Source: Gymnogyps californianus
Taxonomy: Eukaryota; Chordata; Aves; Accipitriformes; Cathartidae
Reading direction: 5' to 3'
Assembly: GCF_018139145.2 (NCBI RefSeq)
Contig: NC_059477.1
Location: forward strand, 39,860,502 to 39,924,501
Length of the DNA stretch: 64,000 bases
How positions within the stretch are numbered: the stretch's first letter is position 1; each line of letters begins with the position of its first letter. The translations under genes and the position numbers were made by a program. Below the pieces are notes generated by a model. That model was given only the letters and a program-made list of their open reading frames with translations. It made no database searches and was not told the origin of the DNA. This document shows, in pieces, positions 37,750-49,382 of the stretch.

Positions 37750-40700
37750 CAAGATCTGAGATCTATGTTTAAAGCACTTCAGACCCGAACGCTAGAACAG
37801 CCACAGAAACCATTGAAGACTGATTCCAAACTAGCTTGGGGCCACAAGATCCTTTGCAAGGCCGCCATTAAACCTCAGAAGACTAAGCACTATGGCACTA
37901 CCAGCCTTGAGTAGATGGTAACGCAACAGTCTAGAGTAGACAGCTATGAGGACTCTGTAACCAAGTCCTCTTCCATATAGGTCTCTTGACTGATATCTTG
38001 AAGACATCACCTAAAGCAATCAGTAAACACAACGGTCAACTGACCCCGCACAACTGAACTTCTCTCCCAATCAGGATCCTGAAGTTTTGTGAAAGTAATG
38101 GAGAGAAAAGGCAAAACCAGCCGGGTCAGCAGGCATGACTTGTATGATACAAGGGCAAGTATGAAGTCACTATTTGCTCCTGGGATAACTGAGAGTCAGA
38201 AATACCAAGAGATGCGTAACACCTGATGGCAATGCCAGGGTAACTCAAGTTACTCCCAAAGCACCTACCTAACTTCTTTTTCCTCCCACTTTGATACCAC
38301 ACAGCTAAGACCTGTGGATGTAACAATAATTCGGAACCAACTTTAGTCTAGGATGAGGGTAGCATAAATAAGTAATTTAAGGGCTAAAGTCAAAAAAAGA
38401 ACAAACAAGAAAAAGGTCAGTCTGTTACTGAAGACCAAAAAACTTCAAAAACTTGCCAAATATAACAAAATAGGCTGTTCATAGAGAACCCTGGCAATCT
38501 ATCTAATCAAAACTTTCACCCCCCTCCATCCACCCTATTAACCTCCAACACGAGTCTCAGCCTGTGTCAAGATGAACTGGACATCCTTGAAGGAAAACAG
38601 GTCTAAAGCACACATTCCTTTTTTTGTCAATGGATACAAGGCAAACAGAAGCTATGTCTGGCACTGTAAACAGAATGATGTAGAGTACTTCAGTACTTCC
38701 TTCAGAAATAACATCTAATTTTGGCTCATCCACAATTTATTACAGCATAGCTATAGGAAAAGAAATTCTCCTAAGTTAATTCAGGAATTATTTCACTCTA
38801 AAAAAATAAAATAACTCCTTCATTACAATTTCCCCTGAAATTCATCTCCTCTTCTTGCACAGTTTTAGTATCTTTAGCACTATTTCTCCAAATTCATTTG
38901 GCATATAAAATTTTTAGCTGTTACGTTTTTAATAAAATTGATTACTAGGAAATTTCTGCATATGCACAGTTTAAAATAATTCTATTCCTCAGGGTTTAAA
39001 CATAGAGATGTCGCTATGCATGATAACTGTTCCATGTTTAGTGAGTTACAACTATTCTGTCACGAGTAGGAAATGCATTTTGCTCACAAAAGCCAAAGGC
39101 ACTGTCAAACCTGCAGCAATCTGCAGAACAGTAGGAAAAAAATGCCTGCAAACTAACTGCTACTAGATAATGGTCCCATTTATCATTCTTAAATTCCATC
39201 TTTAATTAAAAATGGGATATTCTCTTACATAAATAAAAAAATGCAGATGTTCTCAAATTACTCCTATTCAATTTTTTTAATTCTTCCATATATAATATAC
39301 ATAGTATTATACGCATTCAAAAATTTCTTCATGTTATTACATAATACTTAATTCCATGAAGATTCTTCCATATTCCAAATAGACACACATCTTCATTATA
39401 TGCAGAATATGTTATGTTAAAAAAATATTATCACTCTTAAAGAAAACACAAGTTAACAAAACTTGTAGTAGGAATACCACTTAACTGCAACAAAAATTAA
39501 AGTTGAAATAAATTTTCTATTGTTTTACTTATAATAATTTACACCTTTTTTAAAACCATTTGATAAATCATTAAACAATTTAAGTAGTTACAGCGGGTAA
39601 AATTGGTGTGAGAGAAACATCATGCCCGCTCTAGATGCATCTTTCCTCATAGTAATTATTAGAAACAATACTGTTAACAGGTATAAATTCTTCCAGTATT
39701 TCTTCTACAAAAAGAAAATCACGTATTTGCTTTTGATGTTGTGTCCACTGCTGCTTCCTTTGTTCTTTCTTCAAGTTGTTATTAGACAGAAACATAAGCT
39801 CCGGCATGCAACAAGTAAAATGGAAATTAAGAGAGCTAAAACGAAAAATGATGAACAAGTAGGCAAGGTTATAAACATAAACAATAATAAAAAAAAGAAA
39901 GTGCTCTGAAATGGAAAGCATTCTTTAAAATGACTGTGTCTACTGGAGCATCAGAGTATATGTGCAGGAGGAAGGGAGGAAAAGACAGGGACAAAGGACA
40001 AAGGCAAGAAAGGAAAAATACTGTCCAAGGGAATAAGAAGATTGCAAAAATCTTCATTATAGAATGATGAACAAAAAAAAAGCCTTTCGGTTACTTTGTA
40101 TTTGTCAAAGATATTCAAATGAATAGACATAATTTACATAGATCCTCAATATTTTTTTTGAAGGGAGGGTAAATTAATCATCATAATGATTCAAAGCACA
40201 CCAATAACAGGTATCATTCCCAAGATACTTGGGCTGAGTAGTATAAGAGGGAAGAGGAGGAGGAAATAAATTGATCAAACTGCAGTTTGGGGGAGTCAGA
40301 AGTGCATCTTAAATTAAACGCATTCCATCGCACCATAATTTGGCATACAGATTGTAATCAAACTACAGCCTCGGTATATGTTGTATGTTTAGGGAAGAAA
40401 CGACATCATAGTCCACAAAATTAAGTACTTTATGGGTCAATTTAGATTAGCATTTCGGTTTGATACAGAAGAGCATTTATGAAGCGGCCATTCATCTCAC
40501 AGTCATCCTCACCTAGCGTGCCTCAGCTCACACCAGAGTGGTCTCCAAGATTATGAACTGGATCCCATCAGATGAAACTACACCAGGAGGTGATGCCCCT
40601 GGAGAGCATTTAACGGACTCCAGCCTCATTTTACGGACATTCAGTCCTTAAGAACCAGGCTACACCTAGTCTGAAGTAAAAACCCCTAAAATAACACGCT

Positions 40701-41285
40701 GTGTGGATGTTGGACCAGGAGCACCACTTCATTCTATCACCTCTCCACAACCCTATCAAGCTGCACTACTTGTTAACAGGTATCACCTGCCTACACGGTC
40801 ACGTGCACGTTACAAATCTGTGTACAGTTGTAATCCCAGAGGAATCAAGGAGATAAAACCAGAAAACACCTTTGGGCACATTTTCTAGAGTGACCACGGA
40901 CCTGGTCAGTGCTTCAAAATCCACACTGAAACTCATGGACACCCACAGCAGATGCTAACAGCCCACAGCTGGCATGAAAAAGCAGCCGTAGAAGTACTGA
41001 ACTTCCAGCCCGTACCACCCAAGCTCATCAGCGAAAGCCACTGCCCCGTGGTCCGGGCAGTTGGAGTCAACGGAGACGAGGTGAGCAGTTATGGCACGAG
41101 TGGAAGTGAAACCAGGTGAGTAGGGTACCGAGCTCTCAGGTAACAGGCACTCAGGCTGAAGTAGGTAACTAAAAGTAACTAGGTAACTGAATTCTTGGGT
41201 CTGTTGTAGACCGGCAACTGAGATATCCCCAGCTACCTGAACCAAGACTTTCAAATTTCAGTGTATTTGAGTCAGGTTAATGCTT

Positions 41286-41302
41286 GGGGGGGGAGGGGAG
41301 GG
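41286..41302 (+). other. G-rich run with G-quadruplex potential
   Basis: A run of eight G, then A, GGGG, A and GGG, within TGCTTGGGGGGGGAGGGGAG. It meets the four-run criterion if the G8 is split. Confidence 0.6.
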
Positions 41303-42298
41303 AAGAGAAAATATCAGTGTTAAGGTAGGTCTTCTCCCAAAACTGTTTTGCTAAAAACAGGTTTGCATAACATAAAATTTCTTTTCATTATGTATCAATT
41401 CACAAACCCCAGCCAGCTGTGAGTGCTTATTAAGAAAGCTAGTTAGTCATGACACTGGAATACAAAGCTGTAAGTCCAAATCATATGCATACCAAGTATC
41501 TGACAAAATTTGTATTATTTACTTCTTAGGTGAAAAAAATAGTAATTTGAGATTAGGAAAAAAGCAACAAAGAAAAAAAAAAAATCAAGATTTTTCTCTT
41601 TATTAGGTGCAAACCCAAAGCTTTGTTTCTTTCCCTTTGGAAGATCAAATTAGTGTTGTGGACTAGAATGACAATGGATTGTAGAAAGTATCATATTCTT
41701 TATAATATAGTACTGTATGTGTTTGTTATTTGAAAATAGAAATGTAATCCATAACTAATCTAGAAATAAAATATATACACAGCAACCATTTAAAAGGACA
41801 GATAAAATACTCATTAAAATCCTAAGTGTAGAAACACTGACTCATAATGCACAATTTCATTACATTTTACTGCCAGCAAGGTAAATATCAATTCTCCAGG
41901 TGATTCATAAAATTCATTTTAGAAAGAAAAATAAGGATTTCACCCGGCATTTGAGAACATAAAGGAAAACACATGCTAGGGTTTGAAAAACCAGACTGTT
42001 CTTTCCTTGTCTCATCTGAATATTTTTCTGGAATTTCAGCAAATCTTTTACACATCAAATGGACAACTGCCATTTCACATTTGCACTTTCCATAGATCAC
42101 CCAGCAGTCCCAACCAGCGTCCTTCCCGGTCCTGTTCCTCTCCTTGCATCACATTCATCTTTCCCATCTTATTTATGCCAAATTTGAGATCATATATATA
42201 CTTCCACTGACTTCAAAAGAAGTAGCCTGCATTTAAATTAATCTAAAACCTCTTTTAACTATCCAAATTGTGAAATTGCCTAATAACGGGACTGTATT

Positions 42299-42317
42299 AA
42301 AAAAAAAAAAAAAAAAA
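42299..42317 (+). repeat. A19 homopolymer
   Basis: Nineteen A followed by GAAAGC. Confidence 0.8.
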
Positions 42318-43390
42318 GAAAGCATGTTGGACAAATTAAACAGCTAAAGTTTTTGGAGGGAAGAGTGCATGTGAGGGTTTCCACACAAAAACGTAAAGAA
42401 AACCTGTCACTTTTAAAATGAATAGCTACCATCTGCCAGCATTTTATCTGAGGCAAAGTTGATTAATGCAAAGTGAATGTTTAAGATCACATTGCTGTCT
42501 GCCTGAATAAATTTCAGGTAGTTTACTTCGGAAATTATTTGTCCCATTTCTGAAAAGATTTTTTGGTGGTGTTGTTATTGGGTTCCTCCCCCCCCGAAGT
42601 TTTTACGCAGCCAGATCTAAGAATAAAAACATTTGCTCTTAAATCGCCGTACTGTACAAGGACTTTGAGCACCAGAACATTGTTTCTGGCCCCTCTGTAC
42701 CGCAGCAGCAAGGTAATTAATCTGCCCGACAAAGGAGATCCCACCTCCTTCGCCGGCTTTGTGAAAACTTTCCGGCAGCTTCTCTCCGTCACACTGAAAA
42801 GTAAATTTTAGCAGCCTAATTGCGAGCAGACAAACCACAGTAGTGCTGCTATCCTCAATAGGAAATTATTTTGCCCTTAGACCTTACTTTTCACTAGATT
42901 ACTTCATTTTTTACTGGATTAATTTTTTTACTGATTACTTAATTGTTTACATTTATTTACACTAGCTTCCTGATTAAAAAAAAAAATCAATAATAGAATT
43001 TAAACATTTTTCTTTTGTTAACTTTATCAAAGCATTGCTTTGTATTAGTGTTCTGATAAAAATCATTCCCCAATAGATTTGACTATATGCTCTTCTTTGG
43101 AAGTTTACTTTGAACAATAACATTTTCAGAAGAAGTTTTCAGAACAGATTTTGGGCGATATTAACCTAAATCACACAAACCCCAGTTTTACGCGTACGTT
43201 CCCACATTACATACTTCCAGCATCAGATGGCCTCCAAGTTCTCCCTCATCAGAGAGAATTTCACACCCGTTATTCAGGCTGGGACACTCTCTATTATCCG
43301 GGGCTACAGAAGTGGAGGGCATCATCTGTGATAAGTGGTGGAGCTTCATGCCGTTCCATATGGACGTATACTCTCTCTGCTTACACTTTA

Positions 43391-43413
43391 AGCTGGCTGG
43401 ACACCAGCCAGCT
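43391..43413. repeat. Perfect 10-bp hairpin with a 3-base loop
   Basis: AGCTGGCTGG (43391-43400), loop ACA, then CCAGCCAGCT (43404-43413). The stem is GC-rich and perfect. Confidence 0.85.
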
Positions 43414-43638
43414 CTGGTCAGAAGTCAGAAAGTTGTTTTAGCTCAGTACATGGTGCCTGTGTCTCGTATCTCGGTAGGGTTTATTGGTTTAGGCTCAACA
43501 TGGTGCTAGGACGGCCATCTGGCCCCCGGTGCGAAGCTAGCTCCCAACCAGCTAGTTCAAAGCGTGGGCAGGACGAACGTGTATGCGTTTGCACAAGCCC
43601 GCGTGAACTAACCTCGGTGAACTCAACGGATTTGTTTT

Positions 43639-43660
43639 AAAAAAAAAAAAAAAAAAAAAA
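43639..43660 (+). repeat. A22 homopolymer
   Basis: Twenty-two A at the right end of a GC-richer block (about 43150-43638), an arrangement that could be a retroposon tail, although no element is recognised. Confidence 0.8.
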
Positions 43661-46600
43661 TGCAAGCAAGTTTAGCACTAATGAAATTAAAGAAGTAATG
43701 ACCCTTTACTCAGCTAGGGAGCGTGAAAGAGGAGCACAGGACTAAGCAGTGTCCCCGTACCCTCCTCTGGACATCTCTACAGCAAGGTAAGAATGTCATT
43801 ATTTGTATCCGTCAGTGAGGCTGTAGAAAGGAATAAGTTACACCCACATGTTATTTTTAATCAAAGACGAGATCTGAACCCAGTCTTCAGGGAGTACTGG
43901 CTATTACGTTTAGCCACCTTATTTCTTCATGCCTTTATATCAACTAATCAAAGTACAAAGGACAACGCACCAGCCTATTCTCTAGGAGCATGTTCCATCG
44001 CATCTGATATAAAACTGCAGTTAAAACACACAAACACTTCTCAACTTTACACTGAGCAACAAAGAAATGGCGTGAAACTAAGAAGAGCTCTGGGCAGAAA
44101 ATTATTCAGCAATTCCAAGAAGGTGAGCCACGTCTCATCTTCAAATGTAGCGAAGTTGAGCAGTAAGACCAAAATACACACTCTCAGCAGTCGATACCAT
44201 AAATGAGATTCAAGTTTTATTCACCTATATACAGAAGCAAACACCACAAAATATGCCAAAAAAAAAGAACAGTATCAGGTAAACTTTTTTTTTAATCTGC
44301 AGGTACATGGTTATCTTTTATTTAACTACTGTACTACTCACACATGCAATTTATTTATTTCTCACCTGAGTGTTAATAGGGCCAAATGCTGGGAAGGCCT
44401 CTAATGCAGGGAAAACTATTCCACTTCCTATGAAGATTATATAAAGCTGCACTTCCCGTATTTGACATAATGATGTAAAAAGACAGAAGTGTTCCCAGCA
44501 CAAATGGGCATCTATGTATTCAGCCTTAATGAAATGGCTGAAATTTGCCCTGCCTTGCTTCAATTCACATCTTCAAACATCTTCCCCAGGACATATTACT
44601 TGCAGGCATTTTTTTGAAAAGAAAATATCCAGAAAACAGTAAGTACTCTAGCTTACGACTGCTCACACATGCAAGCTATGTTATGTTTTCAGTGGGACTG
44701 AACTACTCACTGGAATAAAAATTTACAGGATTGCTGTTTCTAAAAGGACATTTAGGCGACACCAGTCCATCAGTTAGTAAAGAATTCACTCTATAACAAA
44801 GCATTTTCTCTTTATAGAACAGAATGAAAGCATCAGATCTGAAACAATCCTAAATCTAGCAGTATTAACAGGTTATTTAAAAAAAAAAAAACAACGAAAA
44901 CCACATCTACATTATATACTGTTGGAATATACTATACATTGCTGAACACCACAACCTCCAGTTTGTTTTTTTCCAGAGCTCTATTAATTGAAAACAATGA
45001 TTTGTCTTCTCTTTTGTAAAATGTAAAAAGCATAGAGTTTGTCTTTAAAATATAGTTGTCAAATATCAAGGGGTATATATATGCTAACATTTACCCTAGG
45101 GGTATTTCAGGGCTAGAGTCTGTTACAAATAAAATCTTTATTCATATGAACAGCTACCTGGGGGGCAATACTGAACGTTACACATAATATTTATATATAT
45201 ATATTTAAAATAATCTAGCAGTGCTGTTAAAACAAACTGGAAGCTACACTGCATTTAGTCTCTCCGTTTTGCAGAGCTAAGTCTTGTACTGCTAACTTTT
45301 TTGGTTTTCTGTAGAGGATAGTCCCTAAAATATAAAATGCTTTTGTCTAGTGTGTCATATCAACTGTTTTATTATTTGAAATTTAAAAGATTGTTCATGC
45401 TAATAAAGAACAGAATTACAGAAAAAAGAAAAGCAACTTTTTTTTTCATTAAATTGTGCAACAGTATTTTTAAATTTGAGAACTTTCCTTGAATTAAGAA
45501 GGAAAAAAAAAAGCTAAAAAAATTCTTTTTTGTTATATGCTTTCTAGAATTACTGAGTAGTCACTATGTGCTATGGAAAACAACTTTAGACAAGATCAGA
45601 CATCTACATTTATCAAAGAGTTTAAGCTCTTTGCAAGTTTAAGCTCTGAAGCAAGTTAGGAGACAAAGCAGACAATGCAGCAGCTCTGCAGACTGCCAGC
45701 AGCCTGAGGAGGTCACGTCTCTCTGCTGGACCTTCCTAATTTACGTAATGATAATATTCCATCAACTGCTAACAAAACTCTGTAATTGTTGAAAAACTTG
45801 TCTAGAGAAAGCAGACAGCAATTCTGCCCTTTTTCAGTACATTTCAAATGCTGTGATTTGGAAATTGCCACCACAAGGATGAAACCGCTTGTACTTATGC
45901 AACGTCCAAACAGGCACCTTCTTTCCAATTAAGGAAAAATCATGTGAGTCTCTGTATAGCAATTCAGAAAGCTCTCAAAAATGCTCAGTTCTGTGGCTGC
46001 TGTACATCAATATATTAGACCTTTTCAAGTTCACCAGCCAAGTAAGCCACCTTTAAAAACTCTCCTTATGGCCTTCCAAGTTGGAGGGACTCGCTGCGTG
46101 CCTCATCTTCCCCATTCATCAGGGCTTCTGTCCTTCTTTAAGGAGATGAAGACGTCAGCTGGTTTAACAACACGCTGCACAATGAAGCCATGAAAACAGA
46201 AAAGCAACATTCTTCTAGAGAAACACAGCACAGCCTTTGCATCAGGGAACTAATATACATCTAGGCAGTGTTGCAGATAAAATACTAAGTGTCCGATACC
46301 GTCCATAATAGCTACATGTGCTCCCCTTGAAGGGTGAGGACATCTTCTCCCTGTGACAATTCTGGGTAGATCTCCTCATTTTTGCACGGGAACATCATTT
46401 TATTGCATACCAAGATATTGGCCACACGGTTCACAAAAGTAATGTTAGATGCACTGCTCGTTACCAATTCAGCTTTAATTCTTGCTCAAGGGAGTATGTC
46501 TGTTCTCCAATAAAAGTATTTGCAATTTCATCACATAAACTCTCTGGTCACTGCAGAGTATCTGAATTTAACATCTGTGATTCTGCATCGTATACTGTGC

Positions 46601-47603
46601 TTCAAAAGCACTTTTTAAGACTCTTCCTGAACTCACTAAACATGACTTGAAAACTAACAAATCTGCTTCCTTCCCATAATCAGCTTGTATGTATAAACAT
46701 ATAGATCTTTTAAAACATATGTATACTACTGCTGTATAGATGCATAGCAATATCAGACTTATTAGCATCAGTATTATTTCTCATACATACCAACATCTTG
46801 AAATAAAGTACAGCTTGAAAAGAAAAATTTAGTCAGGCAGCTCCGTTACCAAAACTGTTTGCACTCGAAATATTTGTGACCTTTCGATACTATTAAACGC
46901 ACAAACAGAAACAAGGTATTTATGAAATGTCACATTTATGAAAATCACTTGTAAAAGAAAATTTTTATTCTACAAATAATGTCAATATTATAAATAATGC
47001 GAATTTGGTATTTCCCATGACCTCACAAGAAGGTTGAGATATTTAAATGTGTAATTCAAAACACTCACTCCTGCCGGTTTGCAATGAGAATTTTGTCTTA
47101 AACTACTACCTGGGAAGCAGGTCTTTAGTGGTTACTAGCAAGCTAGAAATAGGAGAATCAATGTCAATTTTAATCAATGTTTTTCCTAATAGGAGAGAGT
47201 AGTCAGCCTCATTAGGTTGTAGTCTGATGCACTTATACTTTCAATTTAATAAAATACTTGAAACATTCAATGACAAAACAAACATTAAAAATGTGCAAGT
47301 AAAGTAGAAGGTACCTCTAACCAGTTTTCCTCTCACCAGTCACATCAGCCCTTGTTCCTAAAATTTTATCCTACCTGCTAGGATAAGGTACATACGCTTT
47401 TTTAAACATCGCATCTTTGTCAACTCTGACTATTTGATTCTGTCTGATCAAACCCTAACAGCAACAGCAAAGAAAAAGCTTTCCTCTCTTTAAGATGCTC
47501 TATTGGTTAGATCAGATTTATTTGCTGTCAGTAAAGGTTATATTTGCACATAAGTCTATGACAGATTGCAAGTTTATTAATTTCAAGTGAGTTTTCAAGC
47601 TGC

Positions 47604-47663
47604 TGGGTTGAGGGTTTTTTTGTTGGGTTGTTGGTTTTTTTGTGGGGTTTGGGGTTTTTTTTG
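47604..47663 (+). repeat. G/T-rich tract with GGGTTG and T-run units
   Basis: GGGTTGAGGG, then T-runs alternating with GTTGGGTTGTTGG and GTGGGGTTTGGGG. It is the reverse complement of the A-run plus CCAAC pattern seen elsewhere in the window (for example at 58697-58732). Confidence 0.7.
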
Positions 47664-49171
47664 TCGTCATTCCCTCCCCCTTCCCCCAAGATGTGGATTA
47701 CTTGACAAATTGGAGTTAAGTTATCTTAGGTCAATGTAACTGTAAGTTAAACTAATGAAGTGTATGTCTATGAGTGATGTCTGATTAGTTTAATACAGTT
47801 AGTGCTGGACAGCTTGGGCTGCTGACCTTGAAGGAACACAGATAACATTGTGATGCGTTGGAGGATGTGGTTGCGATACAAGACAAATTTACATAACAGT
47901 TTGTCATATACACTCCTCCAAAACAAAATTGTTGCAAAAGGAAAGCAATAGGAAACCAAAACTAAATGCCTCATACAAGACAAACCGGGGAAAATTAATT
48001 ATAACATTTGGCTTGAGATGGTAGCTTATTTTAAACGCAAGCCAGAAGCAGGCACAGAAAAGGTGTACATTTATATAGTATGCATTCCAAAACGGATTAG
48101 ACATTGTTTTGGGTAACACTCTTCAAATGCAGCCTTCTATAGCACAAGATCTACTCTTGAAAAATCATATTCCTTCCCCAGCCGACTATGTCTACTTGCT
48201 CCTGGTAACAAATACCAGACCCAGTTCTGAACTGTAACTAGTTAGCACATCATTTAGGTGTGCTTAGATCCTGCTGAAGTCCATTCTGTGGCTGAAAAGC
48301 AGCTGCTTGTGCTAAAACATCCCCATGCACGAACAGGCTCTCTCTGCGAAGGTACAAAGTCAACTGAGTGCTCGTTTACTACCCATGCCGTGATGCTCTG
48401 CTGCATGCCCTGAGCAGAGCACACACTGCACCATGTAGTATGTCACTGCTCAAGACAATCATCTTACCACATCTCAACTGATCAGGTAGGCCAAGCAAAA
48501 TTGCTGGGTTTAAAGACAGCTTGGTTCTGGAGTGACTGATTCTCACTACACGATAGCTATCTGTTGACCTAAATAGTCTGCTTTTATCAGTTCAGGTTCT
48601 AGCTGATAGAAATTTGCCACTTACATAAATGCATAATTGACATCCACAGTTGCTGGCGCATTACAGAACCGGACCATCATTAAGATAAAACTGCTCCCTT
48701 AATCCCCCAGGTCAGCCTGAGTAGTACACTCTGATAAATCAGACTTGCTAATAGATACATCAGAGGGCAAGTGAGGAAGCTTGCAGTGTTCACATCTGCG
48801 CCATCTTTTAGCCTAATCTGTGAAGCACTGTTTAAACCTTTCAGTATTACTGAATTCACTTGATAATTTTAAAAGAAGATGTACATATACATGTATACAC
48901 AAACAGGTATCCATATACTTGCACTCTTGGAGACTCTCAAGGACTAGCGATGCAAGACAAAATAGTCTAGGAAACTCTAAAACATAACAGTAATTTCTCA
49001 AGTATACCCCAAGAAGTCAATGCAAGAAGAAAAACTTGTATTGTCCGTTGCAAGTCTCCATTTGCTTGCGCATATACACTTGCATGCACATAACCGAAGA
49101 TTCAGCTCAAGAGACCTGGTTGAAGGGCTCTCTGTAATTTGAGCTTAGAAATTATTCAATTCCTGGGTTAC

Positions 49172-49353
49172 CTGTAATTAGTACTTGTTGGCACTGTTTG
49201 CATGAAATAAAGAGCAGCAGTCCGTGCTTTCCAATGCCACTTCTTGGCAGGGAGCGTACAGAGGACACAGTCTTCTTGTAGCTCTTCTTGGAGAAGATCC
49301 ATCAGCTGTTTGTGGGAACCACCATAAAAGGCTTCAACGAGAAGAACACTCAT
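49172..49353 (-). CDS. GTDC1: GTDC1 (QTMAN) first coding exon, residues 1-60
   Basis: This exon encodes the N-terminus of tRNA-queuosine alpha-mannosyltransferase, which in vertebrates transfers mannose from GDP-mannose to queuosine at the wobble position of cytosolic tRNA-Asp. The translation starts [16 protein letters not shown] and contains [13 protein letters not shown], closely matching the start of human GTDC1 as I remember it (the N-terminal DUF3524 half of a GT-B enzyme). The start at 49353 is supported by an in-frame TGA five codons upstream (49366-49368) and by a purine at -3. The exon ends in TACAG followed by the donor GTAACC, leaving two bases (AG) that join G of the next exon to make Arg. 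Compared with my recollection of the human protein there is one extra residue in the LQEELQEDC segment. Gene identity is very secure; the remembered human sequence is not a computed alignment. Confidence 0.95.
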
Positions 49354-49382
49354 CTTCCAAGTACTTCAGAACCGTCTGGATT
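49354..49382 (-). other. GTDC1: 5'UTR part of the first GTDC1 coding exon
   Basis: A pyrimidine-rich acceptor (TTCTCTATTGTCATTTTCAG on the minus strand) ends at 49383, so the exon begins at 49382 with 29 untranslated bases before the ATG. The stretch includes an in-frame TGA at 49366-49368. This implies at least one further noncoding 5' exon at higher coordinates, which I could not locate. Confidence 0.75.

Larger units (their letters stand above)
14704..49171 (-). other. GTDC1: GTDC1 34.5 kb intron between the first and second coding exons
   Basis: This is bounded by GTAACC at 49171 and TTTTCCAG ending at 14704. It contains the solo LTR (36627-37744), the TAAGC-type old repeat (18307-18400), a MIR-like fragment near 25 kb, an alternating purine-pyrimidine microsatellite (25245-25334), several homopolymers and two hairpin-forming inverted repeats. 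Outside those I see AT-rich noncoding sequence. Several GC-richer blocks (about 31380-31530, 42570-42800, 43150-43620) are not explained by any gene or repeat I recognise. Confidence 0.85.

Noticed and set aside
43436..43510. TTTTAGCTCAGTACATGGTG resembling a tRNA D-arm
   Set aside because: The remaining arms and the T-loop GGTTCGA box are absent, so no tRNA fold is supported.
43793..44206. 137-codon plus-strand frame
   Set aside because: It is the longest plus-strand frame outside the LTR but resembles no family and has no splice or promoter support.
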